64,000 nucleotides of DNA from Enterobacter sp. 638 (GCF_000016325.1 NC_009436.1:1-64000), one strand, 5' to 3'. Positions 42,899-52,353 are shown, numbered from the stretch's first letter. Notes: generated by a model from the sequence alone, not told the origin. Numbers and translations: made by a program.

Positions 42899-42919
42899 AC
42901 AGGACTACGTGGGTCCTGT
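42899..42919 (+). other. Leader hairpin of the LacI-type gene
   Basis: ACAGGAC (42899-42905) pairs perfectly with GTCCTGT (42913-42919) around TACGTGG, directly before the AGGGGA ribosome site at 42921. Confidence 0.45.
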
Positions 42920-42931
42920 CAGGGGAATATG

Positions 42932-43882
42932 ATGTCTACAATCAACGATGTATCACGTCTGGCCGGGGTGTCAAAAGCCACGGTATCACGGGTGTTGAGC
43001 GGGTCGCGCGGCGTTAAGGAAGCCAGCCGTGAGGCTGTATTAAAAGCGGCGGATGAGCTGAACTATCGGCCAAACGTCATTGCGCAGTCGCTGCTAAGCC
43101 AATCGACCGGCTGTATTGGTGTTATTTGCGCGCAGGATAATATCAACCAGACGACCGGTTATCTGTACGCGCTGGAAAAACAGCTCAGTCAGCATCAAAA
43201 ACACCTGCTGCTGCGCTTCGCAAACACGAAAAGTGAAGTGCTGAATGCACTTGATGAACTCTCCTGCGGACTTTGCGATGACATCCTGATTATCGGTGCG
43301 CGTTTCCCTCTGCATGTCGATCAGCAAAACGTCATTCTGGTGGACTGCATGGAGTCAGATTACGCCAATAGCATCCAGTTTGATCACGCCTTTGCCGCCG
43401 AAACCGCCTGTAATTATCTTACCAGCCAGGGCCGCCGTCAGATTGCGCTGATCCAGCCGCAGGGCAGTGGTTTTGCCGATCAGGTGCTGCTCGGTTATAA
43501 ACACGCGCTGGAGAAAAACTTCCTGCCGTTTAATCGTAATCTGGTGTTTATGGACGCCACATCGTCATCCGTGGCGTTGCAGGAATTGCTCAATAACGCC
43601 ACAACGCTGAATTTTAATGCGCTGTTGGTGGCGGATGAGCAAGAAGCGCATCGCGTGATCCCGCAGCTGCAGGCGTTCAATAAATCGGTGCCGGAAGACA
43701 TCATGGTCTTTAGTCTGGCCGGTTCGCTGCATCTGCCAGGGATCCCAACCATTCCGGCGATTGAGTATTCGATGGATGCCATGGCGGCGCGGATTGTGGC
43801 GTGGCTCAATGAAAAAACGCAGATGCTCGGCTCATACGTTTTGCGGGGTGATTTGATTATCCCGGATATCCGTAAGCGTTAA
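42932..43882 (+). CDS. LacI-family repressor of the beta-glucoside operon
   Basis: A 316-residue regulator: HTH TINDVSRLAGVSKATVSRVLSGSRGVKEASREAVLKAADELNYRPN (residues 2-50, including the hinge) and a periplasmic-binding-protein-like effector domain (GCIGVICAQDN onward). The second ATG (42932) is used because AGGGGA lies 5 bases upstream. It is divergent from the PTS operon and flanked by matching operators, so it very probably controls that operon. The inducer is unknown. Confidence 0.9.
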   Translation: MSTINDVSRLAGVSKATVSRVLSGSRGVKEASREAVLKAADELNYRPNVIAQSLLSQSTGCIGVICAQDNINQTTGYLYALEKQLSQHQKHLLLRFANTKSEVLNALDELSCGLCDDILIIGARFPLHVDQQNVILVDCMESDYANSIQFDHAFAAETACNYLTSQGRRQIALIQPQGSGFADQVLLGYKHALEKNFLPFNRNLVFMDATSSSVALQELLNNATTLNFNALLVADEQEAHRVIPQLQAFNKSVPEDIMVFSLAGSLHLPGIPTIPAIEYSMDAMAARIVAWLNEKTQMLGSYVLRGDLIIPDIRKR

Positions 43883-43886
43883 AAAA

Positions 43887-43910
43887 AGCGTGAAGCTTCG
43901 GCTTCACGCT
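43887..43910 (-). terminator. Terminator of yicS
   Basis: AGCGTGAAGC (43887-43896) and GCTTCACGCT (43901-43910) form a 10-bp stem with a TTCG loop. On the minus strand it is followed by seven T residues and overlaps the yicS stop codon. It may also end the convergent LacI-type gene, but has no plus-strand T run. Confidence 0.88.
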
Positions 43911-44206
43911 CAGTAATCCTCCATGCAATCGACCTTTCCAACCGCCTCCCAGTAGTTATCCAGATTGTCGCGTTCCATCGCCAGCACGGCGTTTTTAATC
44001 AGCAGCTTATTCGCCTCCGATGACAAAATCATGGTCTGCCACTGTTTATCGGTCTGCTTGCTCTGAGGCGAACAGACTTTTTTAATATCTTTCATCACGA
44101 CTTGTTTAATTTTCTCATCTTTAGCCGGATCTCGCGTCTCCTTCGCATGGGCGAAGGCGGCAAAAAGCAAACAGACAACCAGGCAAAACAGGTGTGCAAC
44201 TTTCAT
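43910..44206 (-). CDS. yicS: Small exported protein YicS
   Basis: A 98-residue protein with a signal peptide (MKVAHLFCLVVCLLFAAFAHA, cleaved after residue 21), so probably periplasmic. The mature part matches E. coli YicS in DIKKVCSPQ, KQWQTMILSSEANK, and AMERDNLDNYWEAVGKVDC. Two cysteines (KVCSP and VDCME) could form a disulfide. GGGGG precedes the ATG at 44206; the ATG at 44260 would put residues before the signal peptide. Function unknown. The gap 44207-44459 shows no gene. Confidence 0.88.
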   Translation of the reverse strand: MKVAHLFCLVVCLLFAAFAHAKETRDPAKDEKIKQVVMKDIKKVCSPQSKQTDKQWQTMILSSEANKLLIKNAVLAMERDNLDNYWEAVGKVDCMEDY

Positions 44207-44459
44207 TGAAACCCCCGAAAAAAACACGCATTGTCTTCTGAAATATATAGTTACATTCATGGTTGCGATTCAAGTCGAAAGTATGAAATTGATCGTTCGC
44301 GGGTATGAGACGTTTTAAGCGTAGCCGCAGATTTTGCCGCGCTCTATTGCCTGAAAAAATATTTATTCGCTGCTGAAAATGCACGCGGTGAGTTTGCTAT
44401 TTATGGGGCCGGGGAATTATTCTTGAGAGAATCATTGCGCTAAAAACAAGGAGATAACA

Positions 44460-44879
44460 ATGCAACTGAGCGTCACTAACACGATTACTGCCCATGAGAA
44501 AGATGAACTCCTGAGCGGATTACGTTCTCACAACCGTCAGTATATTAACTTTGCCAACGTGAGCGGAGACGTGGCGGTTTATGCGCGTGATGAAGATGGC
44601 GTGATGATCGGTGGGCTGATTGGCAACCGCAAAGGGGAATGGCTGAACATTGATTATTTGTGGGTCAGCAGCGATGCGCGCGGCACCGGACTCGGGAGTC
44701 AAATTATGCAGGCCGCCGAAGAGGAGGCAAAACGCATGGGATGCCTACACGCGCTGGTGGACACGTTCAGCTTTCAGGCGCGCCCGTTTTATGAAAAACA
44801 GGGCTATCGGCTGCAAATGACGCTGGATGATTTCCCGCTGAAAGGCATGCAGCGCCATTACCTGTCAAAGGCGCTCTAA
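44460..44879 (+). CDS. GNAT-family N-acetyltransferase
   Basis: A 139-residue GNAT with beta-4 [30 protein letters not shown] (acetyl-CoA site RGTGLGS near 75-81) and the typical C-terminal [23 protein letters not shown] precedes the ATG. Its stop codon overlaps the stop of the convergent TetR gene. Substrate unknown. Confidence 0.87.
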   Translation: MQLSVTNTITAHEKDELLSGLRSHNRQYINFANVSGDVAVYARDEDGVMIGGLIGNRKGEWLNIDYLWVSSDARGTGLGSQIMQAAEEEAKRMGCLHALVDTFSFQARPFYEKQGYRLQMTLDDFPLKGMQRHYLSKAL

Positions 44880-45535
44880 CCGCCGATCCCCTCGCCAATC
44901 ACGGCCAGCGCATGTCTCACGATAATTTCCGGTGAGAGCGCTTTTAGCCTTTCGTCGTTGCGCATCCGTGAGAACGGCACCAGCACCAGGCTTAATAAGG
45001 TGGTGAAGAGCAACTCTGGCGCAAGCGCGCGGTTCAGTTTGCCCTCCTGCTGCCACCGCGCAATGTTGGCAAGCGTCGCCTGATATTTATCATCACCAAA
45101 GCGTGCCTGCAGATGGGTGCGCAGTACCGGCATTTCGCCAATGACTTCCTGCATCCACAGCGGCGCAAACCAGTGATATTGCCCGGCGAGTTCCGCCAGC
45201 TTTTTCACCATCAATGTCAGGGCCGTGACGGGATCATCCGGGTGTGCGTCAAAAACTGCGCCGATCGCGCTGCGAAGTGGCAGGAAACGCTCCTCGACCA
45301 TCGCGTCGAGCAGTTGCTCACGAGAATTGAAATAGTAATGCAGCATGGCTGGCGTCACGCCCGCTTCTTTCGCGATTGCGTTGAGCGACGTATTGGCGAT
45401 GCCCTGGCGGGAAAACAGGTCAAGGGCAATATCCAGCAATCGTTCCCGGCCGGTGGCTGTGGGCTTTGTTCCACGCGGGCGTCCGGGGCGACGCCCCTGC
45501 GGCGTGGATTCAGAATGGTCCTTTTGTGCTGGCAT
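44876..45535 (-). CDS. TetR-family transcriptional regulator
   Basis: A 219-residue regulator with a basic, Gly/Arg-rich N-terminal arm ([17 protein letters not shown]), a TetR HTH ([47 protein letters not shown], about residues 33-80) and a C-terminal ligand domain. It is divergent from the MFS gene at 45614 and is probably its repressor. The palindrome at 45577-45598 is a candidate operator. Confidence 0.88.
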   Translation of the reverse strand: MPAQKDHSESTPQGRRPGRPRGTKPTATGRERLLDIALDLFSRQGIANTSLNAIAKEAGVTPAMLHYYFNSREQLLDAMVEERFLPLRSAIGAVFDAHPDDPVTALTLMVKKLAELAGQYHWFAPLWMQEVIGEMPVLRTHLQARFGDDKYQATLANIARWQQEGKLNRALAPELLFTTLLSLVLVPFSRMRNDERLKALSPEIIVRHALAVIGEGIGG

Positions 45536-45576
45536 CGTATGCGGATTCCTTGACGTGATTCATCACTTGGATGAAT

Positions 45577-45598
45577 ATTAATTATCTCATTAATTAAT
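45577..45598. promoter_or_regulatory. Candidate TetR operator
   Basis: ATTAATTA (45577-45584) and TAATTAAT (45591-45598) form a perfect inverted repeat with spacer TCTCAT in the 78-base divergent promoter region. It ends 15 bases before the MFS start and would cover its ribosome site region. Confidence 0.65.
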
Positions 45599-45613
45599 TT
45601 CAAGTGGTGTCTT

Positions 45614-47128
45614 ATGGCGTCTGACTCGACGACTCAACCCGCTGTCGGCAAAAATGCCCCCTCGATCCGGCTGCTGTTCAGCGCGTTACTTCTGGTCATG
45701 CTGTTATCAGCACTCGACCAAACCATTGTTTCCACGGCGCTGCCCACGATTGTGGGTGAGCTGGGTGGCCTGGATAAGCTTTCGTGGGTGGTCACCGCGT
45801 ATATTCTCAGCTCAACGATTGCCGTACCGCTGTACGGTAAGTTTGGCGATCTGTTTGGCCGAAAAATTGTTCTGCAAATCGCGATTGTACTCTTCCTTGT
45901 GGGGTCCGCGCTCTGCGGGCTGGCGCAAAATATGACGCAACTGGTGCTCATGCGCGCCCTGCAAGGCCTGGGTGGCGGTGGGCTGATGGTGATCAGCATG
46001 GCGGCAGTGGCAGATGTGATTCCTCCTGCCGACCGTGGCCGTTATCAGGGGTTGTTCGGCGGCGTGTTTGGCCTGGCGACCGTCATCGGGCCGCTGATCG
46101 GCGGCTTTATCGTGCAGCACGCTTCCTGGCGCTGGATTTTTTATATCAATCTGCCGCTGGGACTGTTTGCTTTGCTGGTCATCGGCGCGGTGTTTCACAG
46201 CAGCGGCAAACGCAGCGAGCATGAAATCGACTATCTGGGGGCGTTTTATCTCAGCATGGCGCTGCTGTGCATCATCCTTTTCACCACCGAAGGCGGGACG
46301 ATACGCGAATGGAGCGATCCGCAGCTGTGGTGCATTTTAGCCTTCGGGCTGACGGGGATTGCCGGGTTTATTTATGAGGAGCGGCTGGCGTGGGAGCCGA
46401 TTATTCCCCTGTCGCTGTTCCGCGATCGCAGCTTCCTGCTGTGCAGCCTGATCGGCTTTATCATCGGGATGTCGCTGTTTGGCTCGGTGACGTTCCTGCC
46501 GCTCTATTTGCAGGTGGTCAAAAATGCCACCCCGACGCAGGCGGGGCTCCAGCTGATCCCGCTGATGGGCGGCCTGCTGCTGACCTCGATCGTCAGCGGG
46601 CGCATTATCAGCCGCACCGGGAAATACCGTCTGTTTCCGATTCTCGGCACCCTTTTGGGCGTGATCGGTATGGCGTTACTGACACGGATCACCATTGATT
46701 CGCCGACCTGGCAGCTGTACCTGTTTACCGGCGTGTTGGGGATGGGGTTAGGGCTGGTGATGCAGGTGCTGGTACTGGCGGTGCAAAATAGTGTTTCGTC
46801 CAGTCAGTATGGCGTGGCCACGTCCGGGGTGACGCTGTTCCGATCGATTGGCGGGGCGATTGGCGTCGCGCTGTTTGGCGCCGTGTTCACGCATGTTCTG
46901 CAATCCGGACTGATTGAACGCTTACCGGAAGGGACAGAACTGCCGCGCGAACTCAATCCGGTCGCCATTCACCATCTGCCGGACGCCCTGCGTCTTAGCT
47001 ATCTGGATGCGTTTGGGGCGGCGATCCATGCCGTATTCTTAATGGCGGCAGGGATTATGGTGCTGGCATTTGTCCTGTCGTGGTTTTTACGTGAATCACC
47101 GCTGCGCCGGGATAATGCGCATCCGTAG
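45614..47128 (+). CDS. 14-TM MFS drug efflux transporter (DHA2/EmrB-QacA type)
   Basis: A 504-residue proton antiporter with fourteen predicted TM helices. Motif D1-like LLSALDQTIVSTALPTIVGELGG in TM1, motif A GKFGDLFGRKIVLQ, motif B RALQGLGGGGLMV, and motif C GLATVIGPLIGGFI are clear. Exported compound unknown. It is divergent from the TetR gene, an arrangement typical for inducible efflux. Confidence 0.91.
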   Translation: MASDSTTQPAVGKNAPSIRLLFSALLLVMLLSALDQTIVSTALPTIVGELGGLDKLSWVVTAYILSSTIAVPLYGKFGDLFGRKIVLQIAIVLFLVGSALCGLAQNMTQLVLMRALQGLGGGGLMVISMAAVADVIPPADRGRYQGLFGGVFGLATVIGPLIGGFIVQHASWRWIFYINLPLGLFALLVIGAVFHSSGKRSEHEIDYLGAFYLSMALLCIILFTTEGGTIREWSDPQLWCILAFGLTGIAGFIYEERLAWEPIIPLSLFRDRSFLLCSLIGFIIGMSLFGSVTFLPLYLQVVKNATPTQAGLQLIPLMGGLLLTSIVSGRIISRTGKYRLFPILGTLLGVIGMALLTRITIDSPTWQLYLFTGVLGMGLGLVMQVLVLAVQNSVSSSQYGVATSGVTLFRSIGGAIGVALFGAVFTHVLQSGLIERLPEGTELPRELNPVAIHHLPDALRLSYLDAFGAAIHAVFLMAAGIMVLAFVLSWFLRESPLRRDNAHP

Positions 47129-47217
47129 CACATAAAAATGGTCGTCCGATTTTCGGTTGTGGGGGATGAGTCGAACGCGCCACACTCATCCGGCACACCC
47201 TATAACCGGAGACAACC

Positions 47218-47979
47218 ATGCACTTTGCCGCGCTTCATCACCAACCCGCACCGCTTATTATCGCCAACGTCTGGGATGCCAGCAGCGCGCTGGCTGCCCA
47301 GCAGGCCGGATATCGTGCCCTCGGCACATCCAGCGCGGCGATTGCCGCCATGCTGGGTTACGACGACGGCGAGGCTATCTCGTTTGATGAATTGTTGTTT
47401 ATGGTGACACGTATTCGGGCGGTCACCGCGTTGCCGCTCAGCGTCGATCTGGAAGCCGGGTACAGCGAAACGACACCCGGCATCATTGAAAATATCCAGC
47501 GTCTGGCGCAGCTCGGCGTCGTGGGCATCAATCTTGAAGACAGCCGAGTGATCCACGGCGAACGTCAGCCGGAAAATGCTTCTGCATTTGCCACAAAGCT
47601 CGGGCAAATTCGCCAGGCGTGCCCTGAAATGTTCCTGAATATTCGCACCGACGGTTTTTTGTTAAATGACGACAACGCGCTGAACGAGACCCGCCGCCGC
47701 GGTCAGCTGTATGCAGCGAACGGTGCTGATGGTTTTTTCGTGCCTGGTGTGACCCGTGAAGAGGATATCCGCGCGCTCGTTCGAGATGTTCCCCTGCCGC
47801 TGAATGTGATGTGTATGCCCGCTCTGGGCGATTTCAGTACGCTTGCCGCGTCAGGCGTACGGCGTATCTCCATGGGAAATTTTGTCCATTCTGCGATACA
47901 AACGCGGCTAAAGGATTTACTGTTAACGATCCAAAATGAGCAGTCCTTCGCGGGAGTTTTCAGCCATGAAAGTCACTGA
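47218..47979 (+). CDS. Isocitrate lyase/PEP mutase superfamily protein
   Basis: A 253-residue TIM-barrel enzyme of the PEP mutase/isocitrate lyase group. Seen: ANVWDASSALAAQQAG, the metal site DLEAGYSET, GINLEDSR, and the C-terminal RRISMGNFVHSA. The KKCG motif of true isocitrate and methylisocitrate lyases is absent, so C-P or C-C lyase activity on a small oxo acid is possible but the substrate is not known. It overlaps the ada-like gene by 14 bases, so the two are co-transcribed. Confidence 0.85.
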   Translation: MHFAALHHQPAPLIIANVWDASSALAAQQAGYRALGTSSAAIAAMLGYDDGEAISFDELLFMVTRIRAVTALPLSVDLEAGYSETTPGIIENIQRLAQLGVVGINLEDSRVIHGERQPENASAFATKLGQIRQACPEMFLNIRTDGFLLNDDNALNETRRRGQLYAANGADGFFVPGVTREEDIRALVRDVPLPLNVMCMPALGDFSTLAASGVRRISMGNFVHSAIQTRLKDLLLTIQNEQSFAGVFSHESH

Positions 47980-49012
47980 TAGCAAACAGTGCGATACCTG
48001 GTATCAGGCGTTGCTCGACCGCGCGACGGAGTTCACGGGCGTCTTTTTCGTGGGCGTCAGAACCACCGGCGTCTTCTGCATCTCGGTTTGCCGGGCGCGC
48101 AAGCCAAAGCGTGAAAACGTCGATTTTTATGATGATTTTAAATCTGCGCTGGATGCGGGTTTCCGCCCCTGCAAAGTGTGTCGCCCTACCGAAAATGCCT
48201 TTACCGCCCCGGATTTCATCGCGCAGGCACTCAGTATGCTGCGTGAGAATCCAAAAGCGCGCGTGAGTGACACTGAGCTGCGCCAACAAGGGATCGGTCC
48301 GGAGCGCGTCCGCCGCTGGTTTTTGCAAAACCACGGCATGACCTTTCAGGCATTTCAGCGGATGCAGCGGGTTAACATGGCGCTCCAGGCGCTAAAAAGT
48401 GGCCGCACGGCGACCGAAGTGGCGTTCGACAGCGGCTATGAATCCTTAAGCGGATTCGGTTACACCTGTAAAAAACTGACGGGGCATGCACCGAGTGAAA
48501 GCCGTCAGGTGATTCTGATCCATCGCTTCACCACGCCTCTCGGGCCGATGTTTGTGTGTGCGACGGAGCGCGGCGTCTGTTTGCTGGAATTTGTCGACAG
48601 GCGGATGCTGGAAACCGAGTTCAGCGACTTGCAACGTTTGCTGAAGGCCAGAATCATGGCGGGTGAAAATCAGCATACCCGTCAGATGGAAACGGAGATG
48701 GGGGAGTATTTTGCGGGCACTCGTCAGCAGTTTGATATCGCCCTTGATATGCCAGGAAGTGATTTTCAGCGCACCGTCTGGGAGGCGTTACAAACCGTGC
48801 CTTTTGGCGAAACGTCGCATTATCAGGCGCTGGCAAAACAGATCGACAAACCCGCAGCGGTGCGTGCCGTGGCGGGGGCAAACGGCGCAAACAGAGTCGC
48901 GATCGTTATTCCCTGCCATCGCATTATCGGTAAAGACGGTTCATTGACCGGGTATGGCGGCGGAATAGCGCGTAAAGCGTGGCTTATCGCCCACGAAAAA
49001 AAGCACCGTTGA
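47966..49012 (+). CDS. ada: Ada-like methyltransferase and transcriptional activator
   Basis: A 348-residue protein with the full Ada order: N-terminal methylphosphotriester domain with zinc ligands Cys38, Cys42, Cys69 and Cys72 at the same positions as E. coli Ada; AraC-type HTH (about 90-180); then the O6-methylguanine methyltransferase domain with acceptor Cys317 in IPCHRI. The sequence is distant from E. coli Ada, so this may be a paralogue; the symbol is given for the family. ATG 47966 follows GGGAG; an ATG ten codons earlier is rejected. It overlaps a metabolic gene rather than alkB. Confidence 0.85.
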   Translation: MKVTDSKQCDTWYQALLDRATEFTGVFFVGVRTTGVFCISVCRARKPKRENVDFYDDFKSALDAGFRPCKVCRPTENAFTAPDFIAQALSMLRENPKARVSDTELRQQGIGPERVRRWFLQNHGMTFQAFQRMQRVNMALQALKSGRTATEVAFDSGYESLSGFGYTCKKLTGHAPSESRQVILIHRFTTPLGPMFVCATERGVCLLEFVDRRMLETEFSDLQRLLKARIMAGENQHTRQMETEMGEYFAGTRQQFDIALDMPGSDFQRTVWEALQTVPFGETSHYQALAKQIDKPAAVRAVAGANGANRVAIVIPCHRIIGKDGSLTGYGGGIARKAWLIAHEKKHR

Positions 49013-49114
49013 GCGGGATATACCTTTTTCTTCTGATTGATTCCTTTTCGGTTTTTCGCCCGCCGCGGCGTTATCGATATAGTCGTAAAAACGTCTATCA
49101 AAAGGAACGGTCTC

Positions 49115-49915
49115 GTGAAACTGAAATTCGGCGCATTACTGCTGGCGGGCCTGCTGCTCGCGGGCTGTGACCAAAGCGGCAGCAATGCCAAACATATTAA
49201 AGTCGGCGTAATCAACGGCGCTGAGCAAGATGTGGCAGAAGTTGCCAAAAAAGTGGCGAAAGAGAAATACGGTCTGGAGGTCGAGCTGGTGGGCTTCAGT
49301 GGCTCACTCCTGCCAAACGATGCGACCAATCAGGGTGAACTGGATGCGAACGTGTTCCAGCATCGTCCGTTCCTGGCCGAGGATAACAAAGCGCACAACT
49401 ATAAGCTGGTGGCGGTCGCCAATACGTTTGTCTTCCCGATGGCGGGGTATTCGCGCAAGGTGAAATCCGTTTCCGAGCTAAAGGATGGCGCAACGATTGC
49501 CATTCCAAACGATCCGACAAACCTTGGCCGTGCGCTGTTGCTGCTGCAAAATCAAAAGCTGATCACGCTCAAACCTGATACCGGGCTGCTGCCGACGGCG
49601 CTCGACATCACCGCCAATCCGAAGAAGCTGAAAATCATGGAGCTGGAAGGCGCGCAACTCCCACGCGTGCTGGACGACCCTAAAGTGGATGTGGCGATTA
49701 TCAGCACCACCTATCTCCAGCAAACGGGCCTGTCGCCTGTGCATGACGGCGTGTTTATCGAAGATAAAAACTCGCCTTACGTGAATATTGTCGTCACCCG
49801 TGAAGACAACAAAGACGCAGAGAACGTAAAGGAATTTATTCAGTCGTACCAGTCGCCAGAAGTGGCGAAAGCAGCGGAAAAAATCTTCAACGGCGGGGCC
49901 GTTCCGGGCTGGTAA
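49115..49915 (+). CDS. nlpA: Inner-membrane lipoprotein NlpA (MetQ family)
   Basis: A 266-residue substrate-binding-type lipoprotein with a minor role in methionine uptake in E. coli. The signal peptide ends LLLAGC, followed by Asp at +2, the Lol-avoidance signal that keeps NlpA in the inner membrane. Family blocks: HIKVGVINGAEQDVAEVAKKVAKEKYG, NDATNQGELDANVFQHRPFL, IPNDPTNLGRALLLLQ. The start is GTG 49115, 8 bases after AAGGA; an ATG at 49037 would precede the signal peptide. No metN/metI genes lie beside it. Confidence 0.94.
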   Translation: MKLKFGALLLAGLLLAGCDQSGSNAKHIKVGVINGAEQDVAEVAKKVAKEKYGLEVELVGFSGSLLPNDATNQGELDANVFQHRPFLAEDNKAHNYKLVAVANTFVFPMAGYSRKVKSVSELKDGATIAIPNDPTNLGRALLLLQNQKLITLKPDTGLLPTALDITANPKKLKIMELEGAQLPRVLDDPKVDVAIISTTYLQQTGLSPVHDGVFIEDKNSPYVNIVVTREDNKDAENVKEFIQSYQSPEVAKAAEKIFNGGAVPGW

Positions 49916-49923
49916 TGAAAGAA

Positions 49924-49953
49924 AGGCGTATAACGTTACGTTACACGCCTTTT
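49924..49953 (+). terminator. Terminator of nlpA
   Basis: AGGCGTATAACG pairs with CGTTACACGCCT with one mismatch, followed by TTTTT. It lies between two convergent genes and may serve both. Confidence 0.85.
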
Positions 49954-49957
49954 TGGG

Positions 49958-50986
49958 TTACTTCAGATTGGCCTGGAAGAACGACGTCAACTTAGCAAAC
50001 GGAATCAGGTCGGTACGGTCGTACAGATCTACGTGGCCAGCGTTCGGTACCACGACCAGCTCTTTGGGTTGTCCGGCGCGTTTGTAGGCGTCTTCGCTAA
50101 ACTCTTTTGAATGCGCTTTATCGCCGGTGATAAACAGCATCGGACGCGGAGAAATGGTCTCGATGTCGTTGAACGGATAGAAGTTCATAAACTTACCTAT
50201 GCTGCTTAACATCGGTTTAGTGGTCAGCGCTTCTTTCTCGCCCTTCGGCGTAAAACCGCCGCGCGCGGTGCGGTAAAAATCAAAGAACTCGCGCTGGATT
50301 TCCGGCGTTGAGGCATCGATTTTATTAACCGTTCCAGGAACATAGGCGATCTCACCGCCTTTAAACTCGTTCAAACGCTGATCGACGGCTGATTTAATCA
50401 GTGCCTTGCGCTGCTCAAGTGAAAAACTATGATTCAGCCCATTGCGCAACGCAGAGCCCATGTCATACATGCTAACCGTGGCGATGGCTTTCATGCGCGG
50501 GTCAATTTTAGCCGCGCTTATCACGAAGCTGCCGCTTCCGCAGATACCCAGTGCGCCAATATTTTCCGGATCAATAAATGGCTGTGTGCTCAGATAATCC
50601 ACTGCGGCGCTAAAATCGTCGGCGTAAATTTCCGGCGAGACCAGATGCCCTGGTTTGCCTTCACTTTCGCCCCAGAAAGAGAGATCAATCGCCAGCGTGA
50701 CAAACCCTTGCTCAGCCAGCTTTTGCGCATACAGATTCGAGCTTTGCTCTTTCACCGCGCCCATCGGATGCCCGATGACAATCGCCGGATGTTTAGCGTT
50801 CTGATCCATCCCTTTCGGCATAAACAAATTACCGACGACGTTCATCTGATACTGATTTTTGAACGTTACTTTTTGCTGAGTCACTTTCTCGCTTTTAAAG
50901 AAATTATCAGCGCCATTAGACATATCGGCGGCGGATACGGCAAAGGTGCCGATCAGCAACCCCAGCGCCATGGTGAATCTTTTCAT
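49958..50986 (-). CDS. Exported alpha/beta hydrolase (dienelactone hydrolase-like)
   Basis: A 342-residue protein with a signal peptide (about residues 1-19, ending VSA). The fold shows HPAIVIGHPMGAVKEQSSNLYAQKLAEQGF and a nucleophile elbow GICGSGSF, where the central residue of G-x-C-x-G-S is atypical (Gly-Ser follows the Cys), DKAHSKEF (acid region), and the catalytic His in NAGHVDLY. Substrate unknown. Its ATG overlaps the upstream MFS stop in ATGA, with AGGAG before it, so the two are coupled. Confidence 0.82.
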   Translation of the reverse strand: MKRFTMALGLLIGTFAVSAADMSNGADNFFKSEKVTQQKVTFKNQYQMNVVGNLFMPKGMDQNAKHPAIVIGHPMGAVKEQSSNLYAQKLAEQGFVTLAIDLSFWGESEGKPGHLVSPEIYADDFSAAVDYLSTQPFIDPENIGALGICGSGSFVISAAKIDPRMKAIATVSMYDMGSALRNGLNHSFSLEQRKALIKSAVDQRLNEFKGGEIAYVPGTVNKIDASTPEIQREFFDFYRTARGGFTPKGEKEALTTKPMLSSIGKFMNFYPFNDIETISPRPMLFITGDKAHSKEFSEDAYKRAGQPKELVVVPNAGHVDLYDRTDLIPFAKLTSFFQANLK

Positions 50987-52185
50987 GATGAACTCCTGTT
51001 GTGTGTGTCGTTGCGTGAGGTGAAAAAGGCAAGTAATGCGGCGGTGATGAGCAATGCTCCGCTGAGTGCAAAGGTGGTCTGCCAGCCGCTGTAGTCGAAA
51101 GCCAGGCCGCCGACGGTGGAACCGAGCGCGATGGAGAGTTGCACCACGGCTACCATCAGGCCACCGCCTGCTTCGGCATCGTCAGGAAGCGTTCTGGCCA
51201 CCCATGTCCACCAGCCGACGGGAGCGGCAGTCGCGACCAGCCCCCAGATGCCCAGCAGAATGGCGACGGCAGTCAGGCTGTGGCCGAAAGCCATCAGCGC
51301 GGCGGTAATCAGCGCCATCACCAGGGGGATAACAATCAGCGTGCGATAAAATCCGGATTGCAAAAACGTACCGATCAGCAGCGTGCCAATGAAGCCCGCG
51401 ACGCCAATAATCAGCAACATCAGGGACAGAATTGGCGCGCTGACCACGGTGATGGTTTCCAGAAAAGGTCGAACATAGGTGAACAGCGCAAATTGCCCCA
51501 TAAAGAAAATCCCGCACGCCGCCATGCCTTTTGCGACCAGCGGTGTCTTCAGAAGTGAGAAAACGCTGCCGGAGCGCGTTCTATTATTTTCCGCAGGCAT
51601 TGCAGGCAGGCTGAACCACTGCCAGACGAATGCGATAAGCGCCACGGGAACCAGACAGAAAAATGCACCGCGCCAGCCGATTGTCGATCCCAGCCAGCTA
51701 CCGAGCGGGGCGGCGACAACGGTGGCCAGGGCATTTCCGCCGTTGAAAATCGCCAGCGCGCGCGGCACCTGATGCAGCGGAACCAGCCGAATGGCGGTGG
51801 CGGCCGATAGCGACCAAAATCCCCCAATCGCCACGCCAATTAACGCGCGTCCCGCCATATAAAGGGGGTAATTAGGCGCGAGCGCGATGATCAGACCCGA
51901 CACCGCCATCAGCACGGTCATGCCGAGCAGCAAATATTTGCGGTTCATGCTGCCCGCAAGTGTCGAAAGGGAAAGACTCGTCACCACCGCGAAAGCACCT
52001 GAAATAGCAATTCCGAGTCCAGCCAGTCCTTCGCTGACACCCAAATCATGTGACACCGGCGTCAGCAGGCTGACAGGCATAAATTCTGAGGCCACAAGCG
52101 CGAACGCGCACAGGGTCATTGCCAGCACGCCGCTCCAGTAGGCACGCATCTGGCGCGCAGGTGTTTCGTTTAAGATTGCGGTCAT
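50983..52185 (-). CDS. 12-TM MFS transporter (DHA1 family, NepI/YdhP-like)
   Basis: A 400-residue transporter with twelve predicted TM helices. LCAFALVASEFMPVSLLTPVSHDLGVSEGLAG resembles TM1 of NepI in this same window, and AAPLGSWLGSTIGWRGAFF is the TM5 motif C region, so it is a paralogue of the DHA1 sugar/nucleoside or arabinose efflux type. It heads a two-gene operon with the hydrolase and is divergent from a LysR gene. Substrate unknown. Confidence 0.88.
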   Translation of the reverse strand: MTAILNETPARQMRAYWSGVLAMTLCAFALVASEFMPVSLLTPVSHDLGVSEGLAGLGIAISGAFAVVTSLSLSTLAGSMNRKYLLLGMTVLMAVSGLIIALAPNYPLYMAGRALIGVAIGGFWSLSAATAIRLVPLHQVPRALAIFNGGNALATVVAAPLGSWLGSTIGWRGAFFCLVPVALIAFVWQWFSLPAMPAENNRTRSGSVFSLLKTPLVAKGMAACGIFFMGQFALFTYVRPFLETITVVSAPILSLMLLIIGVAGFIGTLLIGTFLQSGFYRTLIVIPLVMALITAALMAFGHSLTAVAILLGIWGLVATAAPVGWWTWVARTLPDDAEAGGGLMVAVVQLSIALGSTVGGLAFDYSGWQTTFALSGALLITAALLAFFTSRNDTHNRSSS

Positions 52186-52353
52186 ATCTCATTACCTTGT
52201 TGATCATGTTGGCCAAATTTGGGCAAGCCGGGGCCGTACGCCATTCAGGGGAATAACGCGAGCAGGTGAAATTAGGTGTGTTTGATGTCTGTCAGAGGTG
52301 AAAATTTTTACACGCGGGTCATGGTTTGACTAGCTAATCAATACTTAATGGGC

